64,000 nucleotides of DNA from Clostridia bacterium. GTDB taxonomy: Bacteria; Bacillota; Clostridia; Christensenellales; UBA1242. Under the pieces are notes generated by a model. It worked only from the letters and a program-made list of their open reading frames with translations. It made no database searches and had not been told where the DNA came from. The DNA lies in assembly GCA_900767835.1 (NCBI GenBank), contig CAAGAO010000018.1, positions 1 through 64,000 of the forward strand. The letters run 5' to 3'. A program made the translations under genes and the position numbers. Below, piece after piece: positions 18,384 through 32,200 of the stretch. Within the stretch, counting starts at the first letter, position 1. Each line of letters opens with the position of its first letter.

Positions 18384-18848
18384 ATGAAAAGGCTGATTGT
18401 TTTTATTTTAATTGTGTTACTATTATGTTTTACAAATCTTTCACTAACAAAAGATTTTAATATAGATAAAATATTTCCTAATTCTATAGTCGAAATTTTT
18501 TTTGACGAAAAGTCAGATTTTAATTTGGAGAAAACATCAAATGGTGTGGGCGAGATTGTATTTTGCGATATAAACAAATTGTCAAGCATATTAAAATTAA
18601 ACCATAATATATCTGGAGTTACATTCAGAATTAAAAACGAGAATGTTGAAAATATCTTAAAAAAAATAAATGTAAGAAATACATACAATAAAAATTTTGG
18701 TATTTATGGCTGGTCGAATGTGTTAGATAGTATGCTAAATGTTAAAACAAATAGTTTAAAACTCTTTGATTCTTATGTAAATTTTCAATGTGTGGATAAT
18801 GGTGATGAAATAATTTTAGGTTGCCCGATAATTCTTGGAAGTTATTAA
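18384..18848 (+). CDS. Hypothetical exported protein upstream of M23 peptidase
   Basis: This 154-residue protein has an N-terminal signal or anchor (LIVFILIVLLLCFTNLSLT) followed by a compact mixed domain with one phenylalanine-rich segment and the C-terminal sequence DEIILGCPIILGS. I do not recognise the family. It lies 57 bp upstream of the SpoIIQ-like peptidase and is likely co-transcribed with it; in B. subtilis YwmB-type exported proteins lie near spoIID and spoIIQ, but the length and motifs do not let me assign it to that family. No ribosome site precedes the ATG. Confidence 0.6.
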   Translation: MKRLIVFILIVLLLCFTNLSLTKDFNIDKIFPNSIVEIFFDEKSDFNLEKTSNGVGEIVFCDINKLSSILKLNHNISGVTFRIKNENVENILKKINVRNTYNKNFGIYGWSNVLDSMLNVKTNSLKLFDSYVNFQCVDNGDEIILGCPIILGSY

Positions 18849-18905
18849 AATATATATGTATAAAATTTATCTTCTTGTCAATAATCATTGACGGAGGTAA
18901 GAAAT

Positions 18906-19457
18906 ATGTTTAAAAGATTTATGAAAAAATATGGTTACTATATGTTGGCTTTTATCGCTATAATTGCAATAGGTTTAACCGCTGGTGCTATTAATAAAAA
19001 TGATGAAGCTCCAGCAAAACCAACAGATGCAACCAAGGTGGAAATGGTATGTCCAATGACATCTCCAGATGTGATTAAATGGTATAGTGACACAGAACTA
19101 TTTTATAACACTACATTGAAGCAATGGGAAAGTCATAAAGGCGTAGATTTAACATCAACAGCAAGTCCAGATGTATTTTCAGTACTAGATGGAACGGTTA
19201 CATCTTGCACTTATTCGTATGAAGATGGCTATCAAATCACAATATCTCATGCAGATGGACTAAGCACGACATACAGTTCACTAAAAAACATAGATGCCAT
19301 TAAAAAGGGAGATAGTGTTACTCGTGGGCAAAAAATTGGCGAAGTGTCAAATTCTGCATCAAACGAAAGTTTAGACGGTAACCATTTACATTTCCAAGTT
19401 ATGCTCAATGGTAAAAAAGTTGACCCAGCAAACTATATTACTTTTGAAAATAAGTAA
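18906..19457 (+). CDS. M23 metallopeptidase, SpoIIQ-like
   Basis: This 183-residue membrane-anchored LytM-type peptidase has one transmembrane segment (YYMLAFIAIIAIGLTAGAI), a short linker and a single M23 domain. The zinc ligands and catalytic residues are all present: H77 and D81 in HKGVDL, and H160-L-H162 in NHLHFQV. Its size and architecture match clostridial SpoIIQ, which with SpoIIIAH forms the forespore-mother cell channel; clostridial SpoIIQ keeps the active site that B. subtilis SpoIIQ has lost. A general wall endopeptidase is the alternative. The ATG behind a strong GGAGGT site was chosen over an upstream TTG. No SpoIID or SpoIIIAH gene lies nearby. Confidence 0.8.
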   Translation: MFKRFMKKYGYYMLAFIAIIAIGLTAGAINKNDEAPAKPTDATKVEMVCPMTSPDVIKWYSDTELFYNTTLKQWESHKGVDLTSTASPDVFSVLDGTVTSCTYSYEDGYQITISHADGLSTTYSSLKNIDAIKKGDSVTRGQKIGEVSNSASNESLDGNHLHFQVMLNGKKVDPANYITFENK

Positions 19458-19600
19458 AAAATAGATAGTAAAGTTTGAGAATATGACATTTATGATAAAA
19501 AGTTGAGAGTTGTGTTGTGCAAAAAAATGTAAACCAGTTGAAAAAATGAAATAAAATAATTGTAATTTAACACAAAAAATTCAACTTTAGTCAAAATTGC

Positions 19601-19629
19601 TTTACATTAACCTTTAAAAGTGGTATATT
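19601..19629 (+). promoter_or_regulatory. Promoter of acpP with overlapping inverted repeat
   Basis: TTTACA and TATATT are 17 bp apart, upstream of acpP. The -10 box overlaps a short inverted repeat GGTATA-8-TATACC (19622-19641) that could be an operator; it does not closely match the FapR box that controls fatty-acid genes in Bacillus. Confidence 0.6.
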
Positions 19630-19656
19630 ACTAACTATACCAATGGAGGAAAGGTT

Positions 19657-19884
19657 ATGACTATTGATAAAGTAAAAAAATTAATATCAACTCAACTTAA
19701 CGTTGCTGAATCAAAAATCACAGAAGATTCTAGATTAGTAGAAGATTTAGGTGCTGATTCTTTAGACACAATTGAACTTTTAATGGCTTTTGAAGAAGAA
19801 TTTGGAATTAGTATTCCAGATGAAGAAGCTATGAATATGAAAACAATTAAAGATATTGTTAATTTAATTGATTCAAAAAATTAA
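19657..19884 (+). CDS. acpP: Acyl carrier protein
   Basis: This 75-residue acidic protein carries growing fatty acids on a phosphopantetheine arm. The attachment site is S35 in LGADSLDTIEL, and the length is normal for AcpP. A strong GGAGGA ribosome site precedes the ATG. It is monocistronic, with its own promoter and a strong terminator, and is not accompanied by other fatty-acid genes in this window. It could serve lipid synthesis in general or a specialised pathway, but nothing nearby points to the latter. Confidence 0.95.
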   Translation: MTIDKVKKLISTQLNVAESKITEDSRLVEDLGADSLDTIELLMAFEEEFGISIPDEEAMNMKTIKDIVNLIDSKN

Positions 19885-19922
19885 AATTGAATTCAAACCA
19901 AAAATATTTTGGTAAAGCATGT

Positions 19923-19962
19923 GCAGGTTTTGGAATATTCCAAAGCCTGCTTTGTTTTTTTT
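19923..19962 (+). terminator. Intrinsic terminator after acpP
   Basis: A 14-bp stem GCAGGTTTTGGAAT/ATTCCAAAGCCTGC with one G-T wobble is followed by TTTG and eight T. Confidence 0.9.
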
Positions 19963-20059
19963 GAGGAATGGTGAGTTAATCACAAGAAATTAATACTTAA
20001 AAATATAATAAAAATTATATAATAAATTAATTAAATAATCTATAATTAAATATCTTAAC

Positions 20060-20083
20060 ACCTTTAAAATAAAGGTTTTTTTT
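20060..20083 (+). terminator. Short T-tailed hairpin upstream of giant gene
   Basis: ACCTTTA-AAA-TAAAGGT is followed by seven T. It lies in the 300-bp gap between acpP and the first giant gene, where it would insulate the giant gene's promoter from upstream read-through. The rest of that gap is featureless A/T-rich DNA. Confidence 0.6.
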
Positions 20084-20167
20084 AATTTTTAATTATTTTT
20101 AATTAATTTTCAAAATTAAAAACTGATTTCAACAATAAAAAAATATTGAATAATATACTCTTGTTAA

Positions 20168-20196
20168 TTGACTTTTTTTGTTTAATAATATATTAT
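20168..20196 (+). promoter_or_regulatory. SigA promoter of the first giant gene
   Basis: TTGACT and TATTAT are 17 bp apart and lie about 80 nt upstream of the start codon. Confidence 0.65.
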
Positions 20197-20277
20197 AAAT
20201 ATATTAAAAGAGTTAATTTGTTATTTTTGATAAATATTTTGTTTATTAATTACAAAAAATAGCAATGGGAGATGTCT

Positions 20278-23200
20278 ATGAAGCCTATGAAAAAAATTTC
20301 TATATTAATTATGTCTATTGCAATTCTTTGTGTGGGAGTGCTATTTTCCGCTTGTACACAAAATGGAGAAGCAAGCATAACATTAAGTCAAAATAATGCC
20401 ACTATATTTCTTGGAGAAACCGAAAATAATCAGGTTTCTATTTTGGCAACCTTAAAAAATGTCGATGTAAACAAATTAGATTTAGTTTACGACACTTCTT
20501 TTGTGACTATCTCTCAAGAAAAAAATACCGATGGAACATTTACAATAACTGTAAAAAGTTTGATAGATTATGGAACCAAACCAATTGCAGTTGAGGTTAA
20601 AGCATCAAATAAAGCAAGTGCGGTTTTCTATATTGACATAGTTTTACCATTGCAAAACATAGTCGCTAAAGATAACTTGTATATTGCATATAATGGCGAA
20701 AAAACTTCATACAGTTTGATTGATTTCATTTCTTTTGAACCAGAAGGTACTGTTCAAAAAGGCGTAGAGTTTACTGTTCAAGAAGAAAGTGAACAATATC
20801 ACATAGAAAATAATAAACTTGTTGTTGAAGCAGGTGTTGATGTCGCTCAACTAAGTCAAATAAAAGTAAATGCTGTTTCAACAGTTATCTCCGAAGGTAA
20901 AGAACCAGTATCTGCTGAATTAAACATAAAACTCTTACCAAACATAAAACTTCTTGCGGATAGCATTTCAGTGTCAGTTGATTACAATGGTGATAAACTT
21001 CCACTTCAAGATAAATCTTATGAATTAACAATCAAAAAAGAGTTAGACGGCTACAAACTCAGCACTTTTGAAATTGAAGTGGTAATTCCTCAATCTTTAG
21101 GAATAGAAGTAGACCTAGATAGTTCAAGTTTTGGCGGACTTTCAACCAACATTCTAAATTATCTCTCATATTCAAGACGTCACACTTTAGATACAACGAA
21201 CGCAAGCAATATTAAAGATGTGTACACATTCACATTTGAGACAAAAAGTTCGCTTCAAGGCAAGGGTGACTTGCGTATGAAATATTGGTACAAAGATTAC
21301 AGTAGTGACAATAATCTTTCTGCAAACTTTATTGCAAAAGTTGAAAATGAGATTGTTGAAAAATTATCATTAACTGCAATTATGCCAATTACCAGCATTG
21401 AGGTTAGAACCGATTGCGTACTCAACACCGACACTAATATTTACACAATTTACAATAACTACAAAGGTGTTTATGGCGAAGCGTTTACACTAGTTGCTTT
21501 GCCAGAAGGAACAGGTCAAAGAACTATTGTTTTAGAAAAAACAGAAGATAGCGAATTGCTAGTTTACAATTCAAAAGGTAACTTACTTCCTTTTATTAGA
21601 TACATCTATGACGAAAATGGAACTTTGATTGAAACAAAAAATAATCAACAAGAAATAACATCTGGAGAAACAATTTATATTAAAGGTGCGAATAAGAGCA
21701 CAGAATCTTTAATTTACTTTAGTTCAATATCAGATAAAGAATCAGCAACTAAAGGTACACTTTCATTCAATGTCTCAAATGGAACATCGGCTTTAGGTTT
21801 CGTTGATGATACAGAATCTACCGAACTTAAGGAAGAGATAGTTTTAAATGCAGAAATTAATAATTCTACAGTTACATATTTATTAGCACCAAATGCAAAA
21901 GTGTCAGATTTTACAAAAGATGAAAATGTGACAATAGAACCTGTTTTGGGCAAAGATAATTACTTTAAGGTTACATTCAGTGCTTTAAAAATAGGAAAAC
22001 AAACTTACACAATAAAAACAATAAATGGTTACAAAGTTATAGCGACTTTAAATGTTATTAAACCACTTGAAAATGTAGTTTTAAAATTAAAAGATAATTC
22101 ACAATATCTTGCAGGTATAGGAGATTATGCTCAAAAAAATAGTGATAACGATTTAATCAATATCTCTGTTGAAAAAGGTTATTCAATAGCATTAGATTAT
22201 GTAATAAATCAAAATGCACAAATTTCAAGCATTAAATATTCATTCTATAACCCACAAAACATAGATGTTTATGGTGACGAAATAGATAAACTTAAAGATG
22301 TTTATAATTATAATTACCCAACACTATTTGATGAATTAAGTCTAGTTTTAAATAATCAAAACTTGATACAAAATAACATATTAACAGGTATTAATTCAGG
22401 CATAAATGTAATAAAAATTGAAATTTATGGTCAAAAAGTATTAAATGGTCAATTAATTGATGAAATAAAAGATACAAAATTCCTATTTGTTCAAATATAC
22501 AATCCAGTTAAACAAATTAACTCAACTGCTAAAAATATTACACTAAGAACTGTAGACCAGGTTGCAAGCGAATATGAATCTTTAACAACCAAAACATTAA
22601 CATTAGATGTAACATCTGAAGGTGGCGAAAAAGCAACTTACAACAAAATATTTATTGATGGTAGTGCTTATGATATTGTGCTAACAGAATCTGGTAATAG
22701 TGAGTTAGTTTGCTCAAAAATAATCAATAAAGATGGCATTGATGCAATTGTGGTTACATACAACTTTACAACTGGTAAATTGAACATTAAAGCAAATAAG
22801 TATGTAAAATTCACTGAACAACCTCAAATTATTTTATTTGCTGGAGATTTCGTTGATTTCGAAAACGGTAGACATTTCTATACAGATTCTACCGATAGGC
22901 CTATTATTACATATATAATATCAATCAATTTGATAGAAACAAAAGTAATTGAAGATATTAGTGTATCAAACCTAGAACTTGATACAAGCAAATCAAATAG
23001 TACAACAAAAGTATATAAGACAATTTATATTGATACATCTAAAGCAGAGAGTATAACTTATAAACTGTTGACAGAAATCACACCTTTTGATGCTTTTGAT
23101 AAGGCTTTAAAATATACTTTCATTGCAAATTCTGGAAGTACTCAAGCAATGATAGATATAGATGATAACGGGCTAATCACAATTTTAGGCGAACAAGGCG

Positions 23201-26200
23201 GAAGTGGCATTATAACAATTGAGCCAAAGAATAATAGAGAAGGAGTGGCTGTTAAAACTGTTAAAATTCCAATTGTTGTTTCAGATGGTAATTCATGGGA
23301 AACCGCTTACGAAATAACCAGCCTAGACCAAATAAAATATGCAAATAAACACTATGTTTTAACCATTCCAACCACATACACACTAACAGAAACATTGTTT
23401 GAAAGTTTAGAAGGTGGTTTTAGAGGTGGCTTGTATGGCAGACGTTTTAATGATGCTGAATCTTCAAAAGCAACAATCAAACTTCAAGGTGTTTCATTAT
23501 TCAATATTTTAGCAAGCACTGCAGTTGTGGCAGATTTAGATATTTGCGGTGATGTTTCTGCAACTGAATTTAAAAATGCACAAGGGACAATTGAAAAATT
23601 TACAAGTAGGGGCTTTGTTGCAAATGTCAATGCTGGCAAAATTGAAAATGTAAAAGTAACCTCATATTTACTAAATGGTGTATATGCTCCTAGTTTATTA
23701 ACTATTAGTGCTGATGTTACTAAAGTTGGTGGTATTGCTGGTGAAAACAAAGGAATAATAGAAAACTGTACATTTGCAGGCTCAATCAATGTAAGAAATA
23801 ATTCAACAATTGTAGCAAATGCAATGGCAAATAACACAACAGGCACTTTATCAAACAATAAGGTTATTATAGCAAAATATGATAGTGCAATTGAGTCATT
23901 AAGATTGGTCAATGATGGCGAAAATTATGTAAATGGTGTTGTAAATGGCACAAACACAACATTTGCCGATATTGATAATAATAAAGTATTTGAAGAAAAC
24001 TACAAAGATTACGAATTTAATGGAAATGTTTGGATAGCAAACTACCAAGATGAAATTGGTTTAAATTTAAATCACTCATATGGCGAAGAAGATTCAGTAT
24101 ATGGATTAGTATTCTATTATTTAGCAAAAGATAGTACAAAACAAGACAATTTGCAATTATTAAACATAATTCCATTTACAAAGTTATTTGGATTAAAAAA
24201 CACAAACATAACAACAAATAATTTAAAAGTTTTAGCATTAAATTCAGACAATACATTATGTGATTTTATAAGCATTAACTCACAAGGTATTGCATTAAAT
24301 GGTGTGGGTCAATTCGTTTTAAGTGTTTCAAGCGAATATGATTACACAACAACATATAACTTAAATATCTTATCTATGTATCAAGCAACTGACTTTTCTT
24401 TAAGTAGTAATGGTGTAAAACTTAATAAAAATAGTGGCGAACTTGAAATTATTTATGGTGAAAAATACGAAGTTGTTTCTAAGATTAATAATTTGGTAAA
24501 CATAGTCAATACAAAAGGACAAAAAGAGACAATAGAACTTGTCCAAAATGATTTTGATGTATTGTTTACAATGGCTTATGAGGGGATGACTGAGGAGATT
24601 AACTCAGAAAACTATATCACAGGTACAAAACTTGGAAGTCATACAATAAATATGACATTTGATTGGTATGATAAAACAAATATTAAAGTTAGCCTAGTTA
24701 GTGGCTCTGGTGCTCACTTTGACGCTTTATTAAACAAATTTTTTGACATAACTGATGGCGAGGTTGGAGAGTTTAATGTTAGAAGAAAAAATGGAACATC
24801 AGATATTACAACTGACATAAAGGAAGGTTCAATTGAACCAAAAGATACATTTACATTCTCAGCAACACTTACAACTGATGTGTCAACCGATTTAATAGAT
24901 GAAAATACCATAGAAGTTTATACCGAAAATAATATTTCTATAACAGAGCAACAATATTTTGATATAGTTGTTGAAAAAGACACAACAAAAGATAATACAT
25001 TCAAAATTCAAATAAGTGTAAATAAAGACAATATTAGAAATGCAGGATATAATTTATTAGATTTTGTTTCAAGAAAATATACAATACTCGTAAGGGCAAA
25101 AAATAGTACTGGTATTGATGAAAAAATATATAATGCCTCTCAAGAGATATATGTTACTTTGCTTCCTCAAACAATATCAAATATAAATACTGTATTATAT
25201 GGTGTAACGACATCAAATACTACAGGTGTAAATGTTTCAAATAAAGAAACCCCAACATCAGTATTAATTCCTTCGGGAAGTGGTGGTTTGTTTGTTATTG
25301 ATATGTTCCCATCTTATGCTAGTTACGATTACATAGATGTTGTGGCAACATCAAATACAATCTCAAAATTATCATTTAGATTACAAGAAAGAATTGAAGA
25401 TGCTGGAGAGTTGACAAATAACTATAGAAATACAAACAATGGTTACGAACCTCTTATCGGCAAAAATGGTATTAGACTTTTAAACAACAACAGCAAAGAC
25501 AATCAAAATATAGGTACATATTATTTAAAAGTTTTTGCAAACGCTTCATTTAGTGGCGATACAATCTTTACCATAACTGTAAATGCATATTATAAAGACA
25601 ATAAATTATCTGCGTCTTCAGTATTTACTTTGTTTATGAAAATGCCAGAAGCCCCACAAATTTCATTGAATGGCGAAAGTAAAATATATACTCTTGCAGG
25701 ACAAACTATTGAAAATATTGAAGTTTTAGTTTCAAGTGAACAAATAAATCCAACTGCTCAAATTGCATCTAATCTTTCTGGCGAAAGTTTAATTGATGGG
25801 AAAAGCACAAGTTTAATACATTGCAATATGCAAGAAGTTGCGACTAATAACTTGGTAGGATACAAAAAGTATTTAATAACAGTTACTTTTGATGATACTT
25901 ATGCCGCTAATTTAAGTGTAAATAGTACTAAATTTAAAATAGTAGTAACTAGTATAAAAATTTCAAATGGTAGCGAAATTCCAGTAACGGCAGAAATGTA
26001 TGTTTATGTTGTAGACTATAAAGCATTAGAAAATGACATTAGAATCTTTAATGCATCTGAAGATGTATTCAAGGTTACTAGTCTAAAATACTTGGAATTA
26101 AAACTTGCAGACTTATTGCCAGAGAATGTAAATGCAACACAAGAATTTATAGATTTCTTTAATGAAAATTACTATTATTCAAATTCAAATACTGAATTTA

Positions 26201-29200
26201 CATTTGGTAGCAACAAAATGTTGGTTGATGGCGAAGAGAAAGAATTATCCAAAGCACAAGTTTTAGCATCATATTTGTCTTATGTTAAAGGCAATATTAA
26301 AACTCCAGTATTAAAGATTGGTCAAAATAATGAATTTGAACTCGTTTCAACAGAATATTTATCATTTGATATTCAAGAAGGAAAATTATTAGTTAGAGGT
26401 GGTAATTATACTGGCTCAACTAGTATGATTTTTGAAATTGAATACAAAATGCCAGATGGTAAAGTGTTCACATATGAATATAGTTTTGAAATTGTAAATA
26501 GTTTATATACAACTGAAGATTTACCAAAAGAAATTGCGAATGTTGACACTTTCTTAAATATAGAAAATCAAGATGAGTCTTTTGATTATATTTTGACAAC
26601 AGATTTATATTTATACGACTACAGCCCTATATCAAATACAAACAAAATCACTTCTTTAGACGGAAATAATCATACTATTCATATTATCAATTTTGTAGAA
26701 AGTGATAATATGTCTGACTTTGCTTTGTTTAAAACAATATCTAGTTCGACAACAATTAAAAATTTAACAGTAAATATTTATCACTTAAGACAAATTACTG
26801 TATCAAGCAAAGTTACAACCGCAAATATAGCAGGTTTTGCAATTCAAAATGATGGTTCAATCTACAACTGCGAAGTTGTCGCTTTTGATAATGAATCGTT
26901 ACCAGCAATGTCTAGCACATATGGAATCAAGGTAGATAAAGATGTAAATGCTCAAGTTGCAGGCTTTGTATTGACAAACAATGGTTCAATCACAAATAGC
27001 CGTTTTGGCGGAATAACCAAATTTGTAACAAAAGTGGTATATTCAACCAATGATGATGGAAAAGTTGTAAATAGCAAAGTAGCAGAACAAACATACTCAC
27101 AAAAAATGATAACCATTCAAGCAAGCGGAACAATTTCGGGCTTTGTTGATACAAATAATGGTGTTATTGCAAGTTCATTTGTAAAAAATGTAGACATTCA
27201 AAATACATATTATAAATTAGAAACAAAAGTTACTGCAGGTTTCGTAAATACAAACAACGGAACAATAGCAATGAGTTATGCTGAAGGTGGCTTTGAAAAC
27301 AATACAGATGTTAGAGCATTAAAAGGCGGACTTGAAGGTCTTGGTATAATGACTGGTTTTATATACTTAAATGCTGGCAAAATCACCGATAGTTATAGTA
27401 ATTTAAGTATAACAAATACAAAAGAACAAGTAGGCAGACTTGGTGCAGGTTTTGTCTTTGAAAATGCAGAGAGCGGTATTATTGAACGTTGTTATTCAGC
27501 ATCTAAAGTTTTGAGCAATAATATAACTCAAATGAACTTTGCGGGAATTAAAGATTTTGGCGGTTATAATAATGATGGCACAATTAAAACAAGTTATTAT
27601 TATATTGAAAATTCTACAGATGAAATATCAATAGAAAATATACTAGGTACAACAATTAATTCAATAATCAATGTTTCAGATAAAAAAGAATTCTACGGTT
27701 TTAGTTTTGTAGATGGCAACAAGGCAGGAACATGGAATATAAACGATAAGGGTAGAATTGAACTTGTTAGTGCAAACGATATTGCTCATTCAGTAAGGGC
27801 AAAAAATGAAAATACAACTGGTGCAAATACAGGAATAGAATATTACTTTACATATTGTTCTGGTTACGAACTTGGCTCAAACAATAACCCAATAATAATT
27901 CGTGACGCAAAAGAATATAATGCGGTATTCGGTAATTCTGTTTCAACCGATATTCAAGATTGTTACAATCTAAGCACTGCAAAAGTATATGGTTCATATC
28001 GTTTAGTTAACGATATTAATATGTTGGACTTGGTTCCAAAAGAAGAACAAGAGACTGAATATAAAGTAAGTCTAGTTTCTACAAAAATGACATTATCAGG
28101 GGAATATAACCATAGTTCTAATAAGGGCGGTTCAATAAATGGTAATGGCTTAACAATTACAAACTTAGCAATTTCAAACTCAAGCAGTGTAAGCAATAAT
28201 TATGGTTTATTTAAATCTATAGAAAATGGCGCAAGCGTATCTAACATTAATATAGAATTAGCAAAGAGTGGTGTTTCAGCTGACCATACGGTATTCGTTG
28301 GAACAATAGCGGGCTCATTAGTTGATTCATATGCTAACAATATATACATTAAAGGTATATCATCAACAGAGTACACAAAAATAGTTGGTGCAAATGTTAC
28401 TGGTGGTGTATTTGGTAGAGTTATTGGTGATTCTAAAGTGTCAAACTGCAAAGTGGAAAATATTTCAGTTACTTCAACATATTTTGAAAATTATGTTTTT
28501 GACTCATCAAATATTGATAAAACAAATGTATACACAAGACTTGATGAAAATAGTTATTCAACACTTTCAATAGCAGGTGGCGTGTTTGGTGTTGTAGATA
28601 TGTACACAACATCTCAACAGGACAATTCTACAGTAATCAGTGCAGTAGATAGCCAACAAGCAGGTTTATCTAATATATCTGCAACTGGCGGTATGTATAT
28701 TGAAGGTATGACTGCTGGTGGTATTGCTGGTTTTGTTGGCAACTATGTAATAGCGCGTGATTTATCATTAACAATAAATAAAGATGGTGTTAAATCTGGA
28801 ATTATTGCATATAACTGTTATGCAGGCGGTATTGTAGGTTTCAATAGAGGCTATTTGTATCAAGTAAAAGCAGAATATGAACATTCTTGGCAAACAGAAA
28901 TAGAAAGAAATATACAAACATACTATCAATCAACTGATGAAGAAAGAAAAAATATTGATCGCGGTAGTTTTGATTTGTTCGAATCTGACCTATACAATCC
29001 ATATTCAGTAGGTGGCTTAGTTGGTGTCCAACAATCTGGCAAAATAAGTATTGCATATTCAAAACTTAATGTAATAAACACAAAAGCAAAAATTGTAGGT
29101 GGTGTTATTGGTTATACATGTAGGGCTTTTAAACCTGACGGCACAAAGAAAGAAGATGTCGTTTCATTCACAATGCATGAAACCTATGCTACTGGTGATG

Positions 29201-32200
29201 TTTACACAGAGGCTAATGAAGCAAATATTGGTGGTGTAATAGGTAAAAATTATGACGAAAGTATTAACCTTACAAAAGTTAATGCATTAAACTATTGGGG
29301 AATAGACTCATACAATTTATTTAAAACCAAAACAAATAATATCTCTATAAGTGCTATTGCAAATTATACTGATGCAGGAATTGAATCAGACTCTTCAACT
29401 CACGTATACTCAATATCAGGTATAAAATTCGGTAATGATGAAAAAGTTTCATTTGTGAAAAATGATAGCGGTATTGAAGTTATGTGTTCATATTATGATT
29501 ATGACGGTGTCTTAAGCGATAATGGTGCACAAATAGATTTAATGTTCAGCAAAAAAGAATGGTATCTTGAAAATAACTGGACTAGAGATTTAACCGAATT
29601 GTTCCCACATATTGTTTATGTCTCTCCAAGGAATCAATACACAATAAGTTCAATAGAAGAATTCTATAAATTTACATTATATGGTAATGACCCTAATGTT
29701 ACCTTTGTCGTTATTGATTATGATAAGGCTGATCCATCTAAAGGTGATGATGATTTATTAATACCTTGTAATGATGTTCAAGTAACCTATGGCTTGCTTC
29801 GTGCAAAAATTGTTGGTGCAACCGCTAAAAATGGTTTTAGGAATTTAAATGTTCCATTGTTTAGCGAAATGAATGGCAATGAAGTTTCAACATTAAAATT
29901 CTTAAACTGCACAGCACCATTAACACAAAGAGCAAACAATGAACAGTTTAGTTACTTAAATTATTCAAATTGCGAATTTACTGTTAAAACCAATAAAAAT
30001 ATTGGTGGTATTGCACAAGAAGCAATAAACAAATGTGAATTTTCAAATATAACATTTACAAATTGTAGTATTAATGCTGGCAATGCTATAAATGCAGGTA
30101 TGCTGTTTGGTTCTCATAGTCAAAATACAGTTAGTGATACAGCAATTAAAATTAGCAATGTTTCAATTTTAAGTGATTCTTCAAGCAAAATAATGGTGGC
30201 AGGGACAACAACCATAAGTGATTCTGCTTCAGAATATAACTATGGTATTCTATTCGGCAGAGCGGGAGATGTAAATATTGATAATATTCAGATTAATGAC
30301 AAAATGAGTATTAATCTTAACTCTCCTAGAGAAGTCCAAGGTTCAACAAAAGAAGCATCAATTACTGCGAATATTGGTTTGCTTGCTGGTTCGGTTAATT
30401 ATTTAGACATAAATTTACAAAATACAACTTTAACGGCTGGCAAAACTGGTGAGTTGTCAGTTAATTGTGCAACTGGTGATACAATAAGCGAATTTGATAA
30501 AATACTATTAAATCTAAATGTTGGCGGTATTGTTGGTAAATGTACAGATACATTAATGCTTTCGGTAACAAAAACTAACGAAGGTGATGAGGCGGGAACA
30601 TATGTTAATGTCTCTTATGCTCCAACAATCAATATCAAAAACACAAAAAATGTTAATAGTCAATATGTTGGTACCGCTTGTGGTGTCGCAAATGAAATTA
30701 AGGCAAGCAAAAACGGTGTATACATCTTCGGTAAAACTGAAGACGAAAAAGGTAAAACCGTATACAATGCACTAGAATACTCACTTGCCGAAAAAACAGG
30801 AACTTCAAATCCAGTCATAAACAATATTGGTGGTATTGCTGGAACTGCACATTTAATATCTTCTACTGAAGATAAAGATACAATTCAAACGAACCCAGGT
30901 ATTATCGCTTACTATGGTGATATGAAATCGGCAATGCCAACAAATGCAGACATTAATTACTTAAATATTGGTGGTATAGTAGGTATTTATACACCATTAA
31001 TTAGTGGCTCTAATATTATTTCAAATGTAATATTTGACGGAACAATAAGTTTTGCTGATGGATATTTTAATAATGATAATACAGAAACTATAAAGAATTT
31101 AAATGTTCGTGCAGGTGGTGTAATAGGTTATGTTAATGGCTCTGGCACAATAATTAAAAACACTATTGCGGCTGGTGAAATTATACTAACAGATAGAATT
31201 GGAAATTCGTTAAAAATTACAAACGGTATGAATATCTATATTGCTGGTCTTGTTGGCTTTAATAATGGTGTGACTGATTTAGGAACAAGTGCAGATAATG
31301 GTAACGAAGGTATCTCAGTTATCACAACAATCTTCTCATTAACAGGTGCTAATGGCGTTGATTCAATAGCACATAACTCAGGAAATGGATATTTTAACTT
31401 AAATAACAAAGTTAAATATTGTTCATCTTTAAACTTAGTTGTAAGTTCATTACAAAAAGGTGATAGTAAAGAAAATCATAATGGTTATTTAGAGGTTAAT
31501 AAGCCAGATGGTGTTGAAGAATTCTTAATTAATACCGAATATGGTCAACTAAATGAAGATGGTATGACTGTTTGGAATGTTGCAAACAACACAGTTAAAG
31601 GTTCAAAATTAGACCCATACTATATAGATGAAGAAAACGGGATACCTGAAAAAGGCGTAGGCGATACAGTTAAGAATAATGAATACTACTTTACAAAAGC
31701 AAAAAGTGGTAAAAATGGTGATAAAACTGGTGCAGATATAATAACTTATGCTAGTTCATATACAAGAAAATTATATATTGGTGTTAAAGGCAATAAAAAA
31801 CTTCCAAACCAAATATCTTTAGAAAATACAATATTATTCTCACAAGGCGCATCATTATTGTCTACTATCACTCCAATAAATGAAATCGACGCAAACAGTG
31901 CTGTAACTGGGCTTGTCGTTAAATTATATATCAATGAAAGTGAAGGCAGTGAAGCAACTAATGCAAATGATTATTTTAACTTAGCTGGTCTTGCGAATGT
32001 GAATAAAGGCATTATCTATACTTGCAGTGTTCAAGAATCTTTGACAGGTTTTAAAGAATATGACAATTCTACAAGATTCTATGGATATTTCTATAGTGAA
32101 CTCGATTATGAAAAACTAAAGACTTCTCCAGCATTCACAAACCAAAAATTACCAAAAGGTATTGCTGGTTTTGTTGCAAACAACAAAGGTTACATTTTCG

